Assembly: GCF_004803475.1 (NCBI RefSeq) | Contig: NZ_SRKY01000002.1 | Span: 923,618-987,617 of the forward strand | Source: Aliishimia ponticola | GTDB lineage: Bacteria; Pseudomonadota; Alphaproteobacteria; Rhodobacterales; Rhodobacteraceae | Reading direction: 5' to 3' | DNA: 64,000 nt | In this document: positions 19,408 to 30,346 of the stretch, piece after piece | How the letters are laid out: every line of letters begins with the position of its first letter | Position numbering within the stretch: the first letter of the stretch is position 1 | Notes under the pieces: model-generated | The model's input: only the letters and a program-made list of their open reading frames with translations | What the model was told of the DNA's origin: nothing | Database searches by the model: none | Program-made: the position numbers and the translations under genes

Positions 19408-19555
19408 GTTGTGGTCCCTCCCTCGTGCCAGCTTGTGCCCCGCCCGTGCGCCCCGGCGCAAGATGCGTTTTCCCGGCAATGCCAATTCGCGATCCGGCAA
19501 GCGGCGCTACAAATTAAAGTAGCATCGCCGCAGGTCCTGGATTATTGCCGGTCCC

Positions 19556-19921
19556 ATGCGATGGCGCCCTTTCACCTTGGCCGATCTGATCCTGCGATCC
19601 GCAATGATCGTGGCGCTGATCGGCATTGGCTTTGCGCATAATTTCAAAACCTCGGCGCCGTCGCCCGAACTTGCGGCCTTTGTGGCGCTCGGCGGGTCGC
19701 TGGCGGATGTCTGCGGAGATCTGGACGGGCAGGGGCGGTCGGGATCGTCGGAATGTCAGGCCTGCCGGATTGCCGACGCGGCGGCGCTAATCGGCGGGTG
19801 CGAAGCCGTCCCGGTGGCCGTTCTGGCCTCCTTCGAAACACTCGGTTTTGTCGCCAAACGCATCCATAACCGCACGGCGCTTGATCCCGCCCGTCTGACG
19901 CGCGCTCCGCCGCTGGTCTGA
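19556..19921 (+). CDS. Small single-pass membrane protein, unknown function
   Basis: Not recognised. The 121-residue product has one hydrophobic helix near residues 12-28, and a cysteine cluster follows (VCGDLDG, then ECQACRIADA), which suggests a metal or disulfide site outside the membrane. It lies 68 bp upstream of the PepSY-domain protein on the same strand, separated by a short hairpin, and may be its partner. The ribosome-binding site is weak, so the exact start is uncertain. Confidence 0.6.
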   Translation: MRWRPFTLADLILRSAMIVALIGIGFAHNFKTSAPSPELAAFVALGGSLADVCGDLDGQGRSGSSECQACRIADAAALIGGCEAVPVAVLASFETLGFVAKRIHNRTALDPARLTRAPPLV

Positions 19922-19946
19922 GCTTTTTCAAAACTCAAATCAGATC

Positions 19947-19964
19947 GCCCGCATCTTCGCGGGC
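19947..19964 (+). other. Short GC hairpin before the PepSY gene
   Basis: A 6-bp perfect stem (GCCCGC / GCGGGC) with a 6-nt loop, followed by cc and then five A residues. There is no T-run on the plus strand. It could be a weak attenuator or an mRNA-stability element between the two genes; it may also be chance. Confidence 0.25.
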
Positions 19965-19989
19965 CCAAAAAGGCATGGAGCACTTACCA

Positions 19990-21372
19990 ATGACAACACA
20001 AGCAGATGCGCAGCCCGAAGGGCGCGTGAACATATTCTATTTCGCGGCATGGCGCTGGCATTTTTACGCGGGCCTCTTCGTGATTCCGTTTCTGGCCATT
20101 CTGGCGATTACCGGCATGTCGATGCTGTGGATCGCATGGATTGACGGGCGCGATGGAGAGCGCACGCCCGTCGTGCCGCAAGACGCCCCGCTGGCCGTAT
20201 CGGCGCAGGCCGAAGCCGCCGTGGCGGCGGTGCCGGACGGGGTGCTCAAGCAATATGTCGCGCCGCGCAGCAATGACCTCGCCGCGCTGTTCCGTGTGGA
20301 TGCAGATGGCGATGCGGTCATGGTCGCGGTCGATCCCTATACCGCGCAGGTGATCGAGACCTTCCCGCGCCGCAGCGGGTGGTATGATTTCTTCGACGGA
20401 ATTCACAGCGACCTTATGCTGGGCGTGACCGGCGACCGGATATTGGAAACCGCCGCGTCATTGAGCCTCGTTCTGGTGGCGACCGGGCTTTACATGTGGT
20501 GGCCGCGCGAAAAGGGCTGGCGCGGCGCGCTGGTGCCCAGCCTTGGCCGGGGACGGGCGCTGTGGAAATCCCTGCACGGGGTCGTCGGCATCTGGGTCTC
20601 CGCCATTCTGGTGTTTTTCCTGATCTCCGGGTTGAGCTGGGCCGGGATTTGGGGCGGCAAGATGGTGCAGGCCTGGAGCCAGTTCCCGGCGGCGAAATGG
20701 GACAATGTCCCGCTGTCCGATGTGACCCATGCCAGCATGAACCACCATCGGCGTGAGGTGCCTTGGGCGATTGAGCAAACGCCAATGCCCGCATCCGGCA
20801 GCGCGGCAGGGCAGGCCGGAGTGACGGGGGCTGTGACCATCGATACGATCGACGCCTTGGCGCGGCAGATCGGGTTCCAAGGGCGGTATCAGCTGACCCT
20901 GCCACGCGGCGAGACCGGGGTTTGGACGGTAAACCGCGATTCCATGAATACCGATAGCGTCGATCCGACCTCGGACCGGACGGTGCATGTGGATCAGTTC
21001 ACCGGCAATGTGCTGGCAGAGGTGCGTTACGCCGATTATTCGATTTATGGTAAGGCGATGGCGGTCGGGATCGCGCTGCATATGGGCACCTTGGGGCTGT
21101 GGAGCGTGCTGGCCAACACGGCTGTGTGTCTTGCGGTGCTGTTCCTGTGCGCCAGTTCCATCGTGCTGTGGTGGAAGCGGCGCCCGGCCAAGGCAGGCCG
21201 TCTTGCTGCGCCGCCGATGCCGAAAGAGCTGCCGCTGTGGCAGGGCGCTGTGCTGGTCGGGCTTGGTGTGTCGATGGCCTTTCCCATGGCCGGTCTGGCG
21301 CTGCTGTCTGCGCTGGCGCTGGATCTGTTCATCCTGTCGCGACTTCCCAAGCTGCGCTACAGCCTGACGTAA
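19990..21372 (+). CDS. PepSY-associated transmembrane protein
   Basis: A 460-residue inner-membrane protein of the PepSY_TM family. The first helix carries the typical AAWRWHFYAGLFVIPF segment; further helices lie near residues 150-165 (LVLVATGLYMWWPREKGW), 205-225, 365-400 and 430-450, with large periplasmic PepSY parts between them. Relatives accompany siderophore/iron uptake or act as reductase-like membrane partners; no iron gene is adjacent here except possibly the small Cys-rich protein upstream. I chose the ATG at 19990 because GGAG lies nine bases upstream, whereas the ATG at 19975 has its purine tract only one base away. Confidence 0.85.
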   Translation: MTTQADAQPEGRVNIFYFAAWRWHFYAGLFVIPFLAILAITGMSMLWIAWIDGRDGERTPVVPQDAPLAVSAQAEAAVAAVPDGVLKQYVAPRSNDLAALFRVDADGDAVMVAVDPYTAQVIETFPRRSGWYDFFDGIHSDLMLGVTGDRILETAASLSLVLVATGLYMWWPREKGWRGALVPSLGRGRALWKSLHGVVGIWVSAILVFFLISGLSWAGIWGGKMVQAWSQFPAAKWDNVPLSDVTHASMNHHRREVPWAIEQTPMPASGSAAGQAGVTGAVTIDTIDALARQIGFQGRYQLTLPRGETGVWTVNRDSMNTDSVDPTSDRTVHVDQFTGNVLAEVRYADYSIYGKAMAVGIALHMGTLGLWSVLANTAVCLAVLFLCASSIVLWWKRRPAKAGRLAAPPMPKELPLWQGAVLVGLGVSMAFPMAGLALLSALALDLFILSRLPKLRYSLT

Positions 21373-21401
21373 GGGGCGCGGGCGGCGCAGTATGTGCCAC
21401 G

Positions 21402-21430
21402 AAAAAGGGGCGTCCGAAACCGGGCGCCCC
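21402..21430 (-). terminator. Rho-independent terminator for ilvC
   Basis: A 9-bp stem containing one T-G pair (GGGGCGTCC / GGGCGCCCC) with a 6-nt loop. Read on the minus strand it is followed by a run of five T residues. It lies 25 bp beyond the ilvC stop and also separates ilvC from the convergent PepSY gene. Confidence 0.85.
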
Positions 21431-21454
21431 AATCTGGTTCAAGACTTGTCGGCC

Positions 21455-23062
<1,608 letters not shown>

Positions 23063-23066
<4 letters not shown>

Positions 23067-23524
23067 TCCCGTTGGATGAGGTCGACCGGGCGTTGATCGC
23101 GGCCTTGGCACGGGACGCGACACAGAGTGCGAGCGCGCTGGGGCGGGAATTTGGGCTGTCTCAGCCCGCGACATGGCGGCGCATTCAGCGATTGCGTGAA
23201 GCCGGTGTTCTTGTGCGCAAGCGGCTGCGATTGGCGCCTGACAAGCTGGGTTTCGGCGTCACGGTCTTTCTGGGTGTGAAACTGGCGACCAAGGGGCGGG
23301 TCAGTCTGGAGGATTTCGAGCGGGCGGTGACCGGGATCCCGGAAGTGCAGACGGTCGAGCATGTCTTGGGGCTTTATGATTACCGGCTGCGTGTTGTGGC
23401 GCGGGATCTGGCCGATTTCGAGCGGGTCTTGCGGCGCCGGATCATGACCTTGCCCGGGGCGGGGGCGGTCGAGGCGAATGTGCTTTTGTCGGAAGAAAGA
23501 CTGTCCGGCCCCCTGGCGGATTAA
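23063..23524 (+). CDS. Lrp/AsnC-family regulator (second of a tandem pair)
   Basis: A 153-residue paralogue of the preceding gene: HTH at residues 5-55 (LDEVDRALIAALARDATQ, SQPATWRRIQRL) and an AsnC domain with VEHVLGLYDYRLRVVARD. Coupled by an ATGA overlap to the first, which suggests equimolar synthesis and perhaps hetero-oligomers. The two are clearly different in sequence, so this is an old duplication rather than a recent one. Confidence 0.9.
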
Positions 23525-23559
23525 CGTGCGTTTCAACGTTCTGCGCTACAGCGTCCTTT

Positions 23560-24306
23560 ATGATGAGGATTGCCATCAATGATCGGTCGGACGTCACCCG
23601 CCTGTCGCTGCTGCTGACAGTGGCGGCGTTGGTGTTCGTCACGGTCGTATCATTGACGATCTATCCCCGGTCGCTGTGGCTTTGGCAGATCGCGGTAAGC
23701 TGGCCGCTGACCACCTTGATCACCTTCACGACCACGCGGATGATCAGTTTGCAGCTTCTCGAGATCGGGCGATTGAATGCGGAATTGCATCGGTTGGTAA
23801 GCCGTGATCGGTTGACGAATGTCGCCACGCGCGATGCCTTTTTCAATCGTCTGGCCGAACGGCAGCACAGTGCCGGTATCGCGTTGATGGTGGACATCGA
23901 CTTTTTCAAGAAGGTCAATGACAGCCATGGGCATCTCGCCGGGGACGCGGTTATCGCGCATGTGGCGACCATGCTGGGCCAAGAGGTGCGGGTGCGCGAT
24001 ATCGTCTGCAGATTCGGCGGCGAAGAGTTTCTGGTATACCTTGATGGTGTGGATGAACCGACGGCAGAGCTTGTGGCGGAGCGGGTGCGGGCCCGCGTCG
24101 CACGGTCGGAGATCACGGCTGAAGGGCGTTCGATCTGGGTGACGGTTTCGATTGGAGTGTCGCGGAAATTACCGGTGAGCGATATCCAACAGGCTGTCCG
24201 GCAGGCGGATGCGGCGCTTTACCGGGCGAAGGCAGCGGGCCGGGACTGCGTGATTCTGACACCTGCGGAAATTTCCACATTGGACATCCGCCCGAAAGCG
24301 TCCTGA
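23560..24306 (+). CDS. Membrane diguanylate cyclase (GGDEF)
   Basis: A 248-residue protein with two N-terminal membrane helices (about 14-34 and 42-60), a short linker helix and a GGDEF domain. The active loop is GGEEF (153-157). An allosteric I-site RVRD (144-147) sits exactly five residues upstream, so both c-di-GMP synthesis and product inhibition are predicted. No periplasmic sensor domain is large enough to be recognised. A glycosyltransferase with an MshEN-type c-di-GMP receptor domain is encoded about 4 kb away. Start is either of two adjacent ATGs; the ribosome-binding site is weak. Confidence 0.92.
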   Translation: MMRIAINDRSDVTRLSLLLTVAALVFVTVVSLTIYPRSLWLWQIAVSWPLTTLITFTTTRMISLQLLEIGRLNAELHRLVSRDRLTNVATRDAFFNRLAERQHSAGIALMVDIDFFKKVNDSHGHLAGDAVIAHVATMLGQEVRVRDIVCRFGGEEFLVYLDGVDEPTAELVAERVRARVARSEITAEGRSIWVTVSIGVSRKLPVSDIQQAVRQADAALYRAKAAGRDCVILTPAEISTLDIRPKAS

Positions 24307-24462
24307 CGGGGGCATCGGTGACCATAGGGCGCGCAAAGGACGCCGGGGGCGACAAGCCATGGCGCGCGCGGCGATCCACCGCGCTGGTCCGGGCAAGAAC
24401 CTTTTGTGCGTCCTGGCAGAACCGCGTAAAGCGGGCGCAGATCAGTAGAGGAGGCGCGCGAC

Positions 24463-25590
24463 ATGGCGGCACTATTGGACAATATCGATCCCGACGGGCT
24501 TGAGGAATTCTCGGTCGTGTTCACGGACCGCTCTTTGAACCACATGAGCGGGGCGTTTCAGGCCGTGATGCGCGACATTCACGAAATGCTGTGTGAGGTG
24601 TACGGCGCGGAGGGGGCGGTGATCGTTCCGGGCGGCGGAACTTTCGGCATGGAAGCGGTCGCGCGGCAATTTGCACGGGATCGCAAGGTTCTGGTCGTGC
24701 GCAATGGCTGGTTTTCCTATCGCTGGAGCCAGATCATCGAAAGCGGGGATCTGACTGCGGAAGCCACCGTCATGAAGGCGCGCCAGACGGGCAATTCCTC
24801 GACCTCTCCCTTCGCGCCCGCGCCGATCGACGAGGTTGTGGCGGAAATCAAAACGCGCAAGCCGGACGTGGTCTTTGCCCCGCATGTGGAAACGTCGGCG
24901 GGCGTGATCTTGCCGGACGATTACATTCAGCAGATGGCTGCGGCCGCGCATGAGGTCGGTGCCTTGACGGTGCTGGACTGCATCGCATCGGGCTGTGTCT
25001 GGGTGGATATGCGCGCACTTGGCGTCGATGTTCTGATCTCTGCGCCCCAGAAGGGGTGGAGCGCGTCGCCCTGCGCCGGGCTGGTCATGTTGTCGGCCAA
25101 GGCCTTGGCGCGGTTGGAGGAAACGACTTCGGACAGCTTTGCTGCGGACCTCAAGAAATGGCGTCAGATCATGCAGGCCTATCTGGATGGCGGCCATGCC
25201 TATCATGCGACCATGCCGACCGATGCGCTGCGCGATTTTCGGGACACCATGCTGGAAACCCGCGCCTATGGCTTTGACAAGTTGCGGGATGCACAATGGG
25301 CGCTGGGCCGCGCGGTGCGGGAGATGATGGCGCAGAAAGGTCTGCAATCTGTTGCCGCTGATGGTTTCGGTGCGCCGGGCGTGGTCGTCAGCTATACCTC
25401 TGATCCCGATGTGCAAAACGGCAAGAAATTCGCCGCCCAAGGGATGCAGATCGCTGCCGGTGTGCCGCTGGCCTGCGATGAGCCTGCCGATTTCCGCACG
25501 TTCCGGATTGGGTTGTTCGGTCTGGACAAGCTTTATGATGTCGACGGCACCGTCGCGCGGCTGCGCAAGACCGTCGACAAGGTCCTGTAA
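24463..25590 (+). CDS. Class V PLP-dependent aminotransferase (alanine-glyoxylate/serine-pyruvate type)
   Basis: A 375-residue fold-type I PLP enzyme. The cofactor lysine is in ISAPQKGWSASP, the PLP-aspartate in LTVLDCIASG, and the N-terminal GGGTFGMEAVARQF is the glycine-rich phosphate region. Likely substrates are small amino acids with glyoxylate or pyruvate as acceptor; this is family inference. Ribosome-binding site AGGAGG precedes the ATG. The 156-bp region upstream holds no gene. Confidence 0.87.
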   Translation: MAALLDNIDPDGLEEFSVVFTDRSLNHMSGAFQAVMRDIHEMLCEVYGAEGAVIVPGGGTFGMEAVARQFARDRKVLVVRNGWFSYRWSQIIESGDLTAEATVMKARQTGNSSTSPFAPAPIDEVVAEIKTRKPDVVFAPHVETSAGVILPDDYIQQMAAAAHEVGALTVLDCIASGCVWVDMRALGVDVLISAPQKGWSASPCAGLVMLSAKALARLEETTSDSFAADLKKWRQIMQAYLDGGHAYHATMPTDALRDFRDTMLETRAYGFDKLRDAQWALGRAVREMMAQKGLQSVAADGFGAPGVVVSYTSDPDVQNGKKFAAQGMQIAAGVPLACDEPADFRTFRIGLFGLDKLYDVDGTVARLRKTVDKVL

Positions 25591-25602
25591 TCCGGCGCGG
25601 TT

Positions 25603-26796
25603 TTACCGAACGCCCAGCCCCATCTGCATCAGCATTCGGCGGATGGGGGGCAGGCCATAGATCGCTTGCAGCCCCGCCGCGCGGGTGTCGCGCAGGGGCT
25701 GACTGGCCGCCTGGCTGGCGCGGTTCAGCATGTCTATCCCCGTCACGCGCAGGCTAATATCGCGGTGCCGGGCGGCGTGATACGCATCTAGCATCACCAT
25801 GTCGCCCAGCCCATCCGGGCGTTCCTGGGCAAGGTCCAGAAGGCAATCCAGATCGCGCAGGGACATGTTGAGCCCCTGTGCGCCAATCGGCGGCACCACA
25901 TGGGCGGCCTCGGCCATAAGTGCGAGCCGTTCGCCCGACATACGCTCTGCCTGCTGCGAGATGATCGGCCAAACCGTCCGGCGCGAGGCGAGTGTCAGCG
26001 GCCCGAACAGATGACAAGAGCGTTCCGACATGGCGGTTTCGAACGCGGATTGTTCCATATGCGCAAGCTCTTGCGCACGCGGGCCGTCTTCCATCCAGAC
26101 CACGGCGGAAGAGGGGCGTCCGTCGAAATCGGGCAGGGGCACCAGTGTGAATGGCCCGCCGGAGCGGTGAATCTCGGTCGAGACATTTTCATGCGGAATC
26201 GGGTGCGTGACCGCGAAGGCCAGCGCCTTCTGGCCATAGCGTTTGGTGCGCACGCCGATCCCGGCAGCCTCGCGCATCGGAGAGCCGCGCCCATCGGCGG
26301 CGATCACCAGCTTGGCGGTGATCCGGCTGCCATCGGTCAGGCTGACGCGGGCCTCTGCCGTGCGGGTGAACAGCCGTGTGGTGGCGACACCGGGGCGAAA
26401 ATCAACGTTCTCCAACGTGCGAAGGCGGCCCAGCAATTCGCGCCGCAGCAGCCAGTTGGGGAAATTCCAGCCGAAGGGCAGGTCAGACAAGTCAGCGGCC
26501 TTGAAGTCATGTGTCACGCGCGGCTGTGCGATTTCGCCGCCCGCATCGACGATCCGCATCACCTCAAGCGGCATGCCGTGCGGTTCCAGATCCTGCCAAA
26601 TGCCCGCCGCGCTCAAAACATCGCGGGCCGGTTGCAGCAGCGCGGTGGTCCGCAAATCCGCGCCTTCCACGTCGCGCTCTGTCACCGGGGGGGTGGGATC
26701 GACGCAAACAACGGAAAACCCGGCATTGCCGAAGGCGGCTGCTGCGCAAAGCCCGGCGATACCGCCGCCGGAGATCAGGATGTCGGTATGTGTCAT
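25603..26796 (-). CDS. UbiH/UbiF-family FAD-dependent ring hydroxylase
   Basis: A 397-residue flavoprotein monooxygenase. The N-terminal dinucleotide fold is DILISGGGIAGLCAAAAF, the middle DG motif is VIAADGRGSPMREAAGI, and the C-terminal FAD motif is EAAHVVPPIGAQGLNMSLRD, here with AE in place of the usual GD. These place it in the ubiquinone-ring hydroxylase group (UbiH/UbiF/UbiI-like), acting with O2 and NADPH at the membrane. Which ring carbon it hydroxylates cannot be told. Convergent with the aminotransferase, 12 bp apart. Confidence 0.85.
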   Translation of the reverse strand: MTHTDILISGGGIAGLCAAAAFGNAGFSVVCVDPTPPVTERDVEGADLRTTALLQPARDVLSAAGIWQDLEPHGMPLEVMRIVDAGGEIAQPRVTHDFKAADLSDLPFGWNFPNWLLRRELLGRLRTLENVDFRPGVATTRLFTRTAEARVSLTDGSRITAKLVIAADGRGSPMREAAGIGVRTKRYGQKALAFAVTHPIPHENVSTEIHRSGGPFTLVPLPDFDGRPSSAVVWMEDGPRAQELAHMEQSAFETAMSERSCHLFGPLTLASRRTVWPIISQQAERMSGERLALMAEAAHVVPPIGAQGLNMSLRDLDCLLDLAQERPDGLGDMVMLDAYHAARHRDISLRVTGIDMLNRASQAASQPLRDTRAAGLQAIYGLPPIRRMLMQMGLGVR

Positions 26797-26856
26797 GCGT
26801 CCAAAGCTAGGGCCGGGCTGGCCATGTTTCCAAGCGGCATCGTGTCACGCGGGGGA

Positions 26857-27507
26857 TTACCTGTCGGTGAGCAGGCGCAGGAAATAGGCCAGATCGTCGG
26901 TATGGTGGTGAATATGATCCGCAGGGCTGGGCGCTTCGGCCACATGGACGGTGCGCATCCCCAGCGCGTGAGGCACGGCCAGATTGCGTGGGTCGTCTTC
27001 GAACATGGCGGCACGTTCGGGGACAAGCCCATCCTGTTCGAAGACTTTGGCGAAAGCGCCGGCTTCGGGTTTGGGCAGGAAATCGGCGTGCTCCACCCCA
27101 TAGATCGCGTCGAACTGGCCTGACAGCCCCCGCGCGGCGATGACCTTTTCCGCATAGGGCGCACAACCATTGGTGTAGACGATCTTGCGCCCCGGCAGTG
27201 CCGCGATACGGGCGGCCAGATCGGCATCGGGGGTCAGCGTGTCGAAAGAGATGTCATGCACTTCTGTCAGATAGGGCGCGGGGTCGACATCATGTTCGCG
27301 CATCAGCCCGGCCAGCGTCGTGCCGTAGCTTGCCCAGTAATGTTTGCGCAGCCGGTCCGCTTCGGGCCGGTCCACACCGGTGGCGTTCATCACGAACTGC
27401 GTCATGCGCACTTCGATCTGGTCGAAAAGACGCGCCGACGGCGGGTACAGCGTGTTGTCGAGGTCGAACACCCAAGTGTCGACATGGGAAAAGGCGTCGC
27501 GTGGCAT
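26857..27507 (-). CDS. HAD-family pyrimidine 5'-nucleotidase
   Basis: A 216-residue haloacid-dehalogenase hydrolase of the SDT1/pyrimidine nucleotidase type. Motif I is VFDLDNTLYPP, motif II VYTNGC, motif III lysine PKPEAGAF, and motif IV FEDDPRNL. Expected to dephosphorylate UMP/CMP or similar nucleotides. The ATG at 27507 (MPRDAFSHVDT) is preferred over a longer frame because it places motif I near residue 13, as in the family. Confidence 0.85.
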   Translation of the reverse strand: MPRDAFSHVDTWVFDLDNTLYPPSARLFDQIEVRMTQFVMNATGVDRPEADRLRKHYWASYGTTLAGLMREHDVDPAPYLTEVHDISFDTLTPDADLAARIAALPGRKIVYTNGCAPYAEKVIAARGLSGQFDAIYGVEHADFLPKPEAGAFAKVFEQDGLVPERAAMFEDDPRNLAVPHALGMRTVHVAEAPSPADHIHHHTDDLAYFLRLLTDR

Positions 27508-27671
27508 GGGGCCGGGATACTGCGGCGCGATCTGCGGGACAAGGGGGCAGGCAAATCGTGCAACGCATGGGCGCGGGGACAAGGGGCCGCAGGCTTAACG
27601 CTTGCTCTTTGCGCGGCGGGGTCGGTAAGGTGCCGGGATCAAACCGCCGATGGAGAGGGAGGCGACCTTCA

Positions 27672-28325
27672 ATGGCCGTAACCAAACTTGCACCGACGGA
27701 TGCCTATTCGATGATCCTCGCCGCGATTGACGAGGGGGTCTATCGGCCCGGCAACAGGCTGGTGGAAAGCGAATTGGCCGAACGGTTCGGCGTCTCGCGC
27801 ACCCCGATCCGCGAAGCGCTGCAACGACTGGAAACGCAGTCGCTGCTTGAGCGGGACGGGCGCAGCCTGATCGTCGCGACGCTTGACCATAACCAGATGG
27901 CAGAGCTTTATATCGTGCGCCGCGAATTGGAGGGGCTGGCGGCCAGTCTGGCGGCCAAACATGCCACCGCCGAAGAAGTCCGCCTGCTGCGCGATATGGT
28001 GAAGATGGACGACCAGTTGACCAACGATCCAGCAGCGCTTGCCCGCGCCAACCGGCGGTTTCACAAGCAGATTCACCTTGCCTCGCATAACCGCTATCTG
28101 GTTCAGCAGCTTGACCTTGTGCACCGGACGATGGCGCTGATGACCTCGACCTCTCTTGCGGCGCAGGGGCGGTCCGAGATCGCGCAGCGCGAACATGACA
28201 AGATCGTCACCGCGATTGAAAACCGGGATGAGCAAGCCGCCGGAAAGGCGCTGCGCGATCACATTTCGATCGCCTTCATGACCCGGTTGCAGCAGGACGC
28301 GGAAGCTCGGCGGGAGGATCTTTAG
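27672..28325 (+). CDS. GntR-family regulator (FadR/FCD type)
   Basis: A 217-residue transcription factor. The winged HTH spans residues 8-70 (YRPGNRLVESELAERFGVS, RTPIREALQRL), followed by an all-helical FCD effector domain with metal-binding-type residues (NRRFHKQIHLASHNRYL, EHDKIVTAIENRD). Start ATG at 27672 gives a normal-length N-terminus; the frame is open far upstream but that part is antisense to the nucleotidase. Its last 50 bp overlap the convergent glycosyltransferase gene. Target genes are unknown. Confidence 0.9.
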   Translation: MAVTKLAPTDAYSMILAAIDEGVYRPGNRLVESELAERFGVSRTPIREALQRLETQSLLERDGRSLIVATLDHNQMAELYIVRRELEGLAASLAAKHATAEEVRLLRDMVKMDDQLTNDPAALARANRRFHKQIHLASHNRYLVQQLDLVHRTMALMTSTSLAAQGRSEIAQREHDKIVTAIENRDEQAAGKALRDHISIAFMTRLQQDAEARREDL

Positions 28326-30213
28326 CCGGAATGCAGGGCGGGGCGGAGACGCCATGCTCTGTCTTGTCCCAGAAAAACGGGCGCAGCACGAGTTCATACA
28401 GCGCCTTGTAGATCGCAACGCTCGCCATTGGGAAATAAGCGATCATCGTGATGGTCCATGGCAGAAGATGCCGGTGCTGTTGCCGCCGCACCGCCGCCAT
28501 ATGGATCAACAGCGCCATGACTTCGCAGCCGGCGAAGAACCCGATCAGGACCGGCTGCGCGCCCGCCCCGGCAAGCCATGGCAGCAATCCGGCAGAGACC
28601 AGCCAAAAGCTCCATAATACAGGGGCCAGCAGGAATTGGCTTAGCGCGGTCACGAAGAACAGTTGCAGGCCCAGAAATCGCAGCGGCCCCAGGTCGCGCC
28701 ATAGCTGCCGGGGCGCGCGCATATGGACGGCCCATGTGATCGCGAACCCCTTGAGCCAGCGTGAGCGTTGGCGAATCCACGGCCAGGCGCGGCAGTTGGC
28801 CTCTTCATAGGTGACGGTTGGGATCAGTTCGGTGCGGTACCCGGCGCGGGCAAGGCGCACGCCAAGGTCGGCATCCTCAGTCACATTATGCGCATCCCAG
28901 CCGCCAAGCTCTTCCAGCTCTTTGCGGCGGAAGAACAGGGTGGTTCCGCCCAGCGGAATCACGAAGCCCAGCCGGGCCAGTCCCGGCATGATCAGCCGCC
29001 ACCACGCGGCGTATTCGATGGTGAAACAGCGCGCGATCCAGTTATCCCGCGAATTGTAGTAGTCGAGCCGCCCTTGCAGGCAAACGACCTCTGGCCCGGC
29101 GGTATGGAAGTGTCGCACGACCTGTTCGATCTGGTCGGTTTCTGGCGAATCCTCGGCATCCCAAATGCCAACGATGCTGCCCCGGCAGAAATCCAGCGCG
29201 TAGTTCAGCGCGCGCGGTTTCGTCATCAGCCCGGAGCCTGACGGCACTTCGATGACCCGCATCCATTGCGGCAATTCGGTTCGTGCCAGTGTTTGCTTGG
29301 TGATCTCGTCGCTTTCTTCGAGCACCAGAATGATGTCGAGCAGCGCCTTGGGATAAGTGAGCCGTTCCAAGCGGTGAATCAGCGCGCCCGCGATTTCCTT
29401 TTCGCGCAGCAGAGGCACCATCACTGACACGCGCGGCAGGCGCAGCGGGGTGATATCGGGCGCGTCCTCGGGCGGCTTGCGCCGAATCTCTGCCCAAAGC
29501 TGCGTGCCCGCGGCGGTGATCTTCAGCGCCATGGACATGGCCAGCGTGACGATCGCGATCCCCGCCAGGCCAAGCGCAAGGGATTGCGGAGAGCGCACCG
29601 CCCAAAGCAGCAGGGCGGCAACCAACAGGACGGACACCGCGTGCCGCCGCCATTGCACCTGCCCCCAGTTGCGGCAGGAATAGACGTCTTCAACCCGTGT
29701 TTCCGCCTGCTGCGTCAGTTCCGGACGGTAAAGCGCTTGAATCGCGGCGCGCACCGCTTCGGGTTCGGCAAGGACCGGCAGCACGGTCAGCCCGTCATCG
29801 GGCCGTTCCGACTTGAGCGCATCGCAGTGATGTGGGTGCGACATCGCGACCAGCAGGATGTCCCCAAAGTGCCGCCAAGGTACCGCATTGTGGCGCAAGC
29901 ACAGATCGACCCCCATCAGCGCGGCCATTTTCGGGGCAGGGGGCTGGGCGGTCAGGTCCGTCAGGCCCATACCATGTTGCTGCGCGAGCGCTTGCTGCAA
30001 CTGTTCGGCCGTAATGATCCCTTCGGCCAAAAAGATATCACCAAGCTGCGCGTCGATCCGGCGCTGCTGGGCCAGCCCGTCTTCCAGTTGCTGTTCGGTG
30101 ATGGCCCCCATATCGACAAGGATACGCCCCAGCAGCCGAGGGCCACGCAGAGGCGGACGCCCACCTGAATGGGCGCCTGGAAGAACTGTCGACAACGCAT
30201 TCTGCGTACTCAC
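28276..30213 (-). CDS. Membrane glycosyltransferase (GT2) with an N-terminal MshEN c-di-GMP receptor-like domain
   Basis: A 645-residue protein. Residues 27-82 hold two tandem MshEN-type motifs (LLGRILVDMGAITEQQL and LGDIFLAEGIITAEQL), the repeat known from MshE and related ATPases to bind c-di-GMP. Two helices lie near 192-230, then a processive GT2 core with DAED (352-355), TED (445-447) and QRSRW (482-486, the QxxRW box), then four or five C-terminal helices. E. coli NfrB, an MshEN-containing GT2 enzyme, is the nearest analogy, but there the MshEN part is C-terminal. An exopolysaccharide made in response to c-di-GMP is inferred. The arginine that usually begins the first MshEN motif is leucine here. 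Confidence 0.85.
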   Translation of the reverse strand: MSTQNALSTVLPGAHSGGRPPLRGPRLLGRILVDMGAITEQQLEDGLAQQRRIDAQLGDIFLAEGIITAEQLQQALAQQHGMGLTDLTAQPPAPKMAALMGVDLCLRHNAVPWRHFGDILLVAMSHPHHCDALKSERPDDGLTVLPVLAEPEAVRAAIQALYRPELTQQAETRVEDVYSCRNWGQVQWRRHAVSVLLVAALLLWAVRSPQSLALGLAGIAIVTLAMSMALKITAAGTQLWAEIRRKPPEDAPDITPLRLPRVSVMVPLLREKEIAGALIHRLERLTYPKALLDIILVLEESDEITKQTLARTELPQWMRVIEVPSGSGLMTKPRALNYALDFCRGSIVGIWDAEDSPETDQIEQVVRHFHTAGPEVVCLQGRLDYYNSRDNWIARCFTIEYAAWWRLIMPGLARLGFVIPLGGTTLFFRRKELEELGGWDAHNVTEDADLGVRLARAGYRTELIPTVTYEEANCRAWPWIRQRSRWLKGFAITWAVHMRAPRQLWRDLGPLRFLGLQLFFVTALSQFLLAPVLWSFWLVSAGLLPWLAGAGAQPVLIGFFAGCEVMALLIHMAAVRRQQHRHLLPWTITMIAYFPMASVAIYKALYELVLRPFFWDKTEHGVSAPPCIPAKDPPAELPRPAATGS

Positions 30214-30346
30214 GCATCATCCCTTCTGGCTGCTGCGCGAATCTTTAGACTGAATTAGGGTTAAGGCCGGATTAATCCCCGGCCGTAAGCAGACGGAAAA
30301 GCTGGGGAAAACGTCCCACGCTTAGGCGAAAGGGCAGAACGCGACG

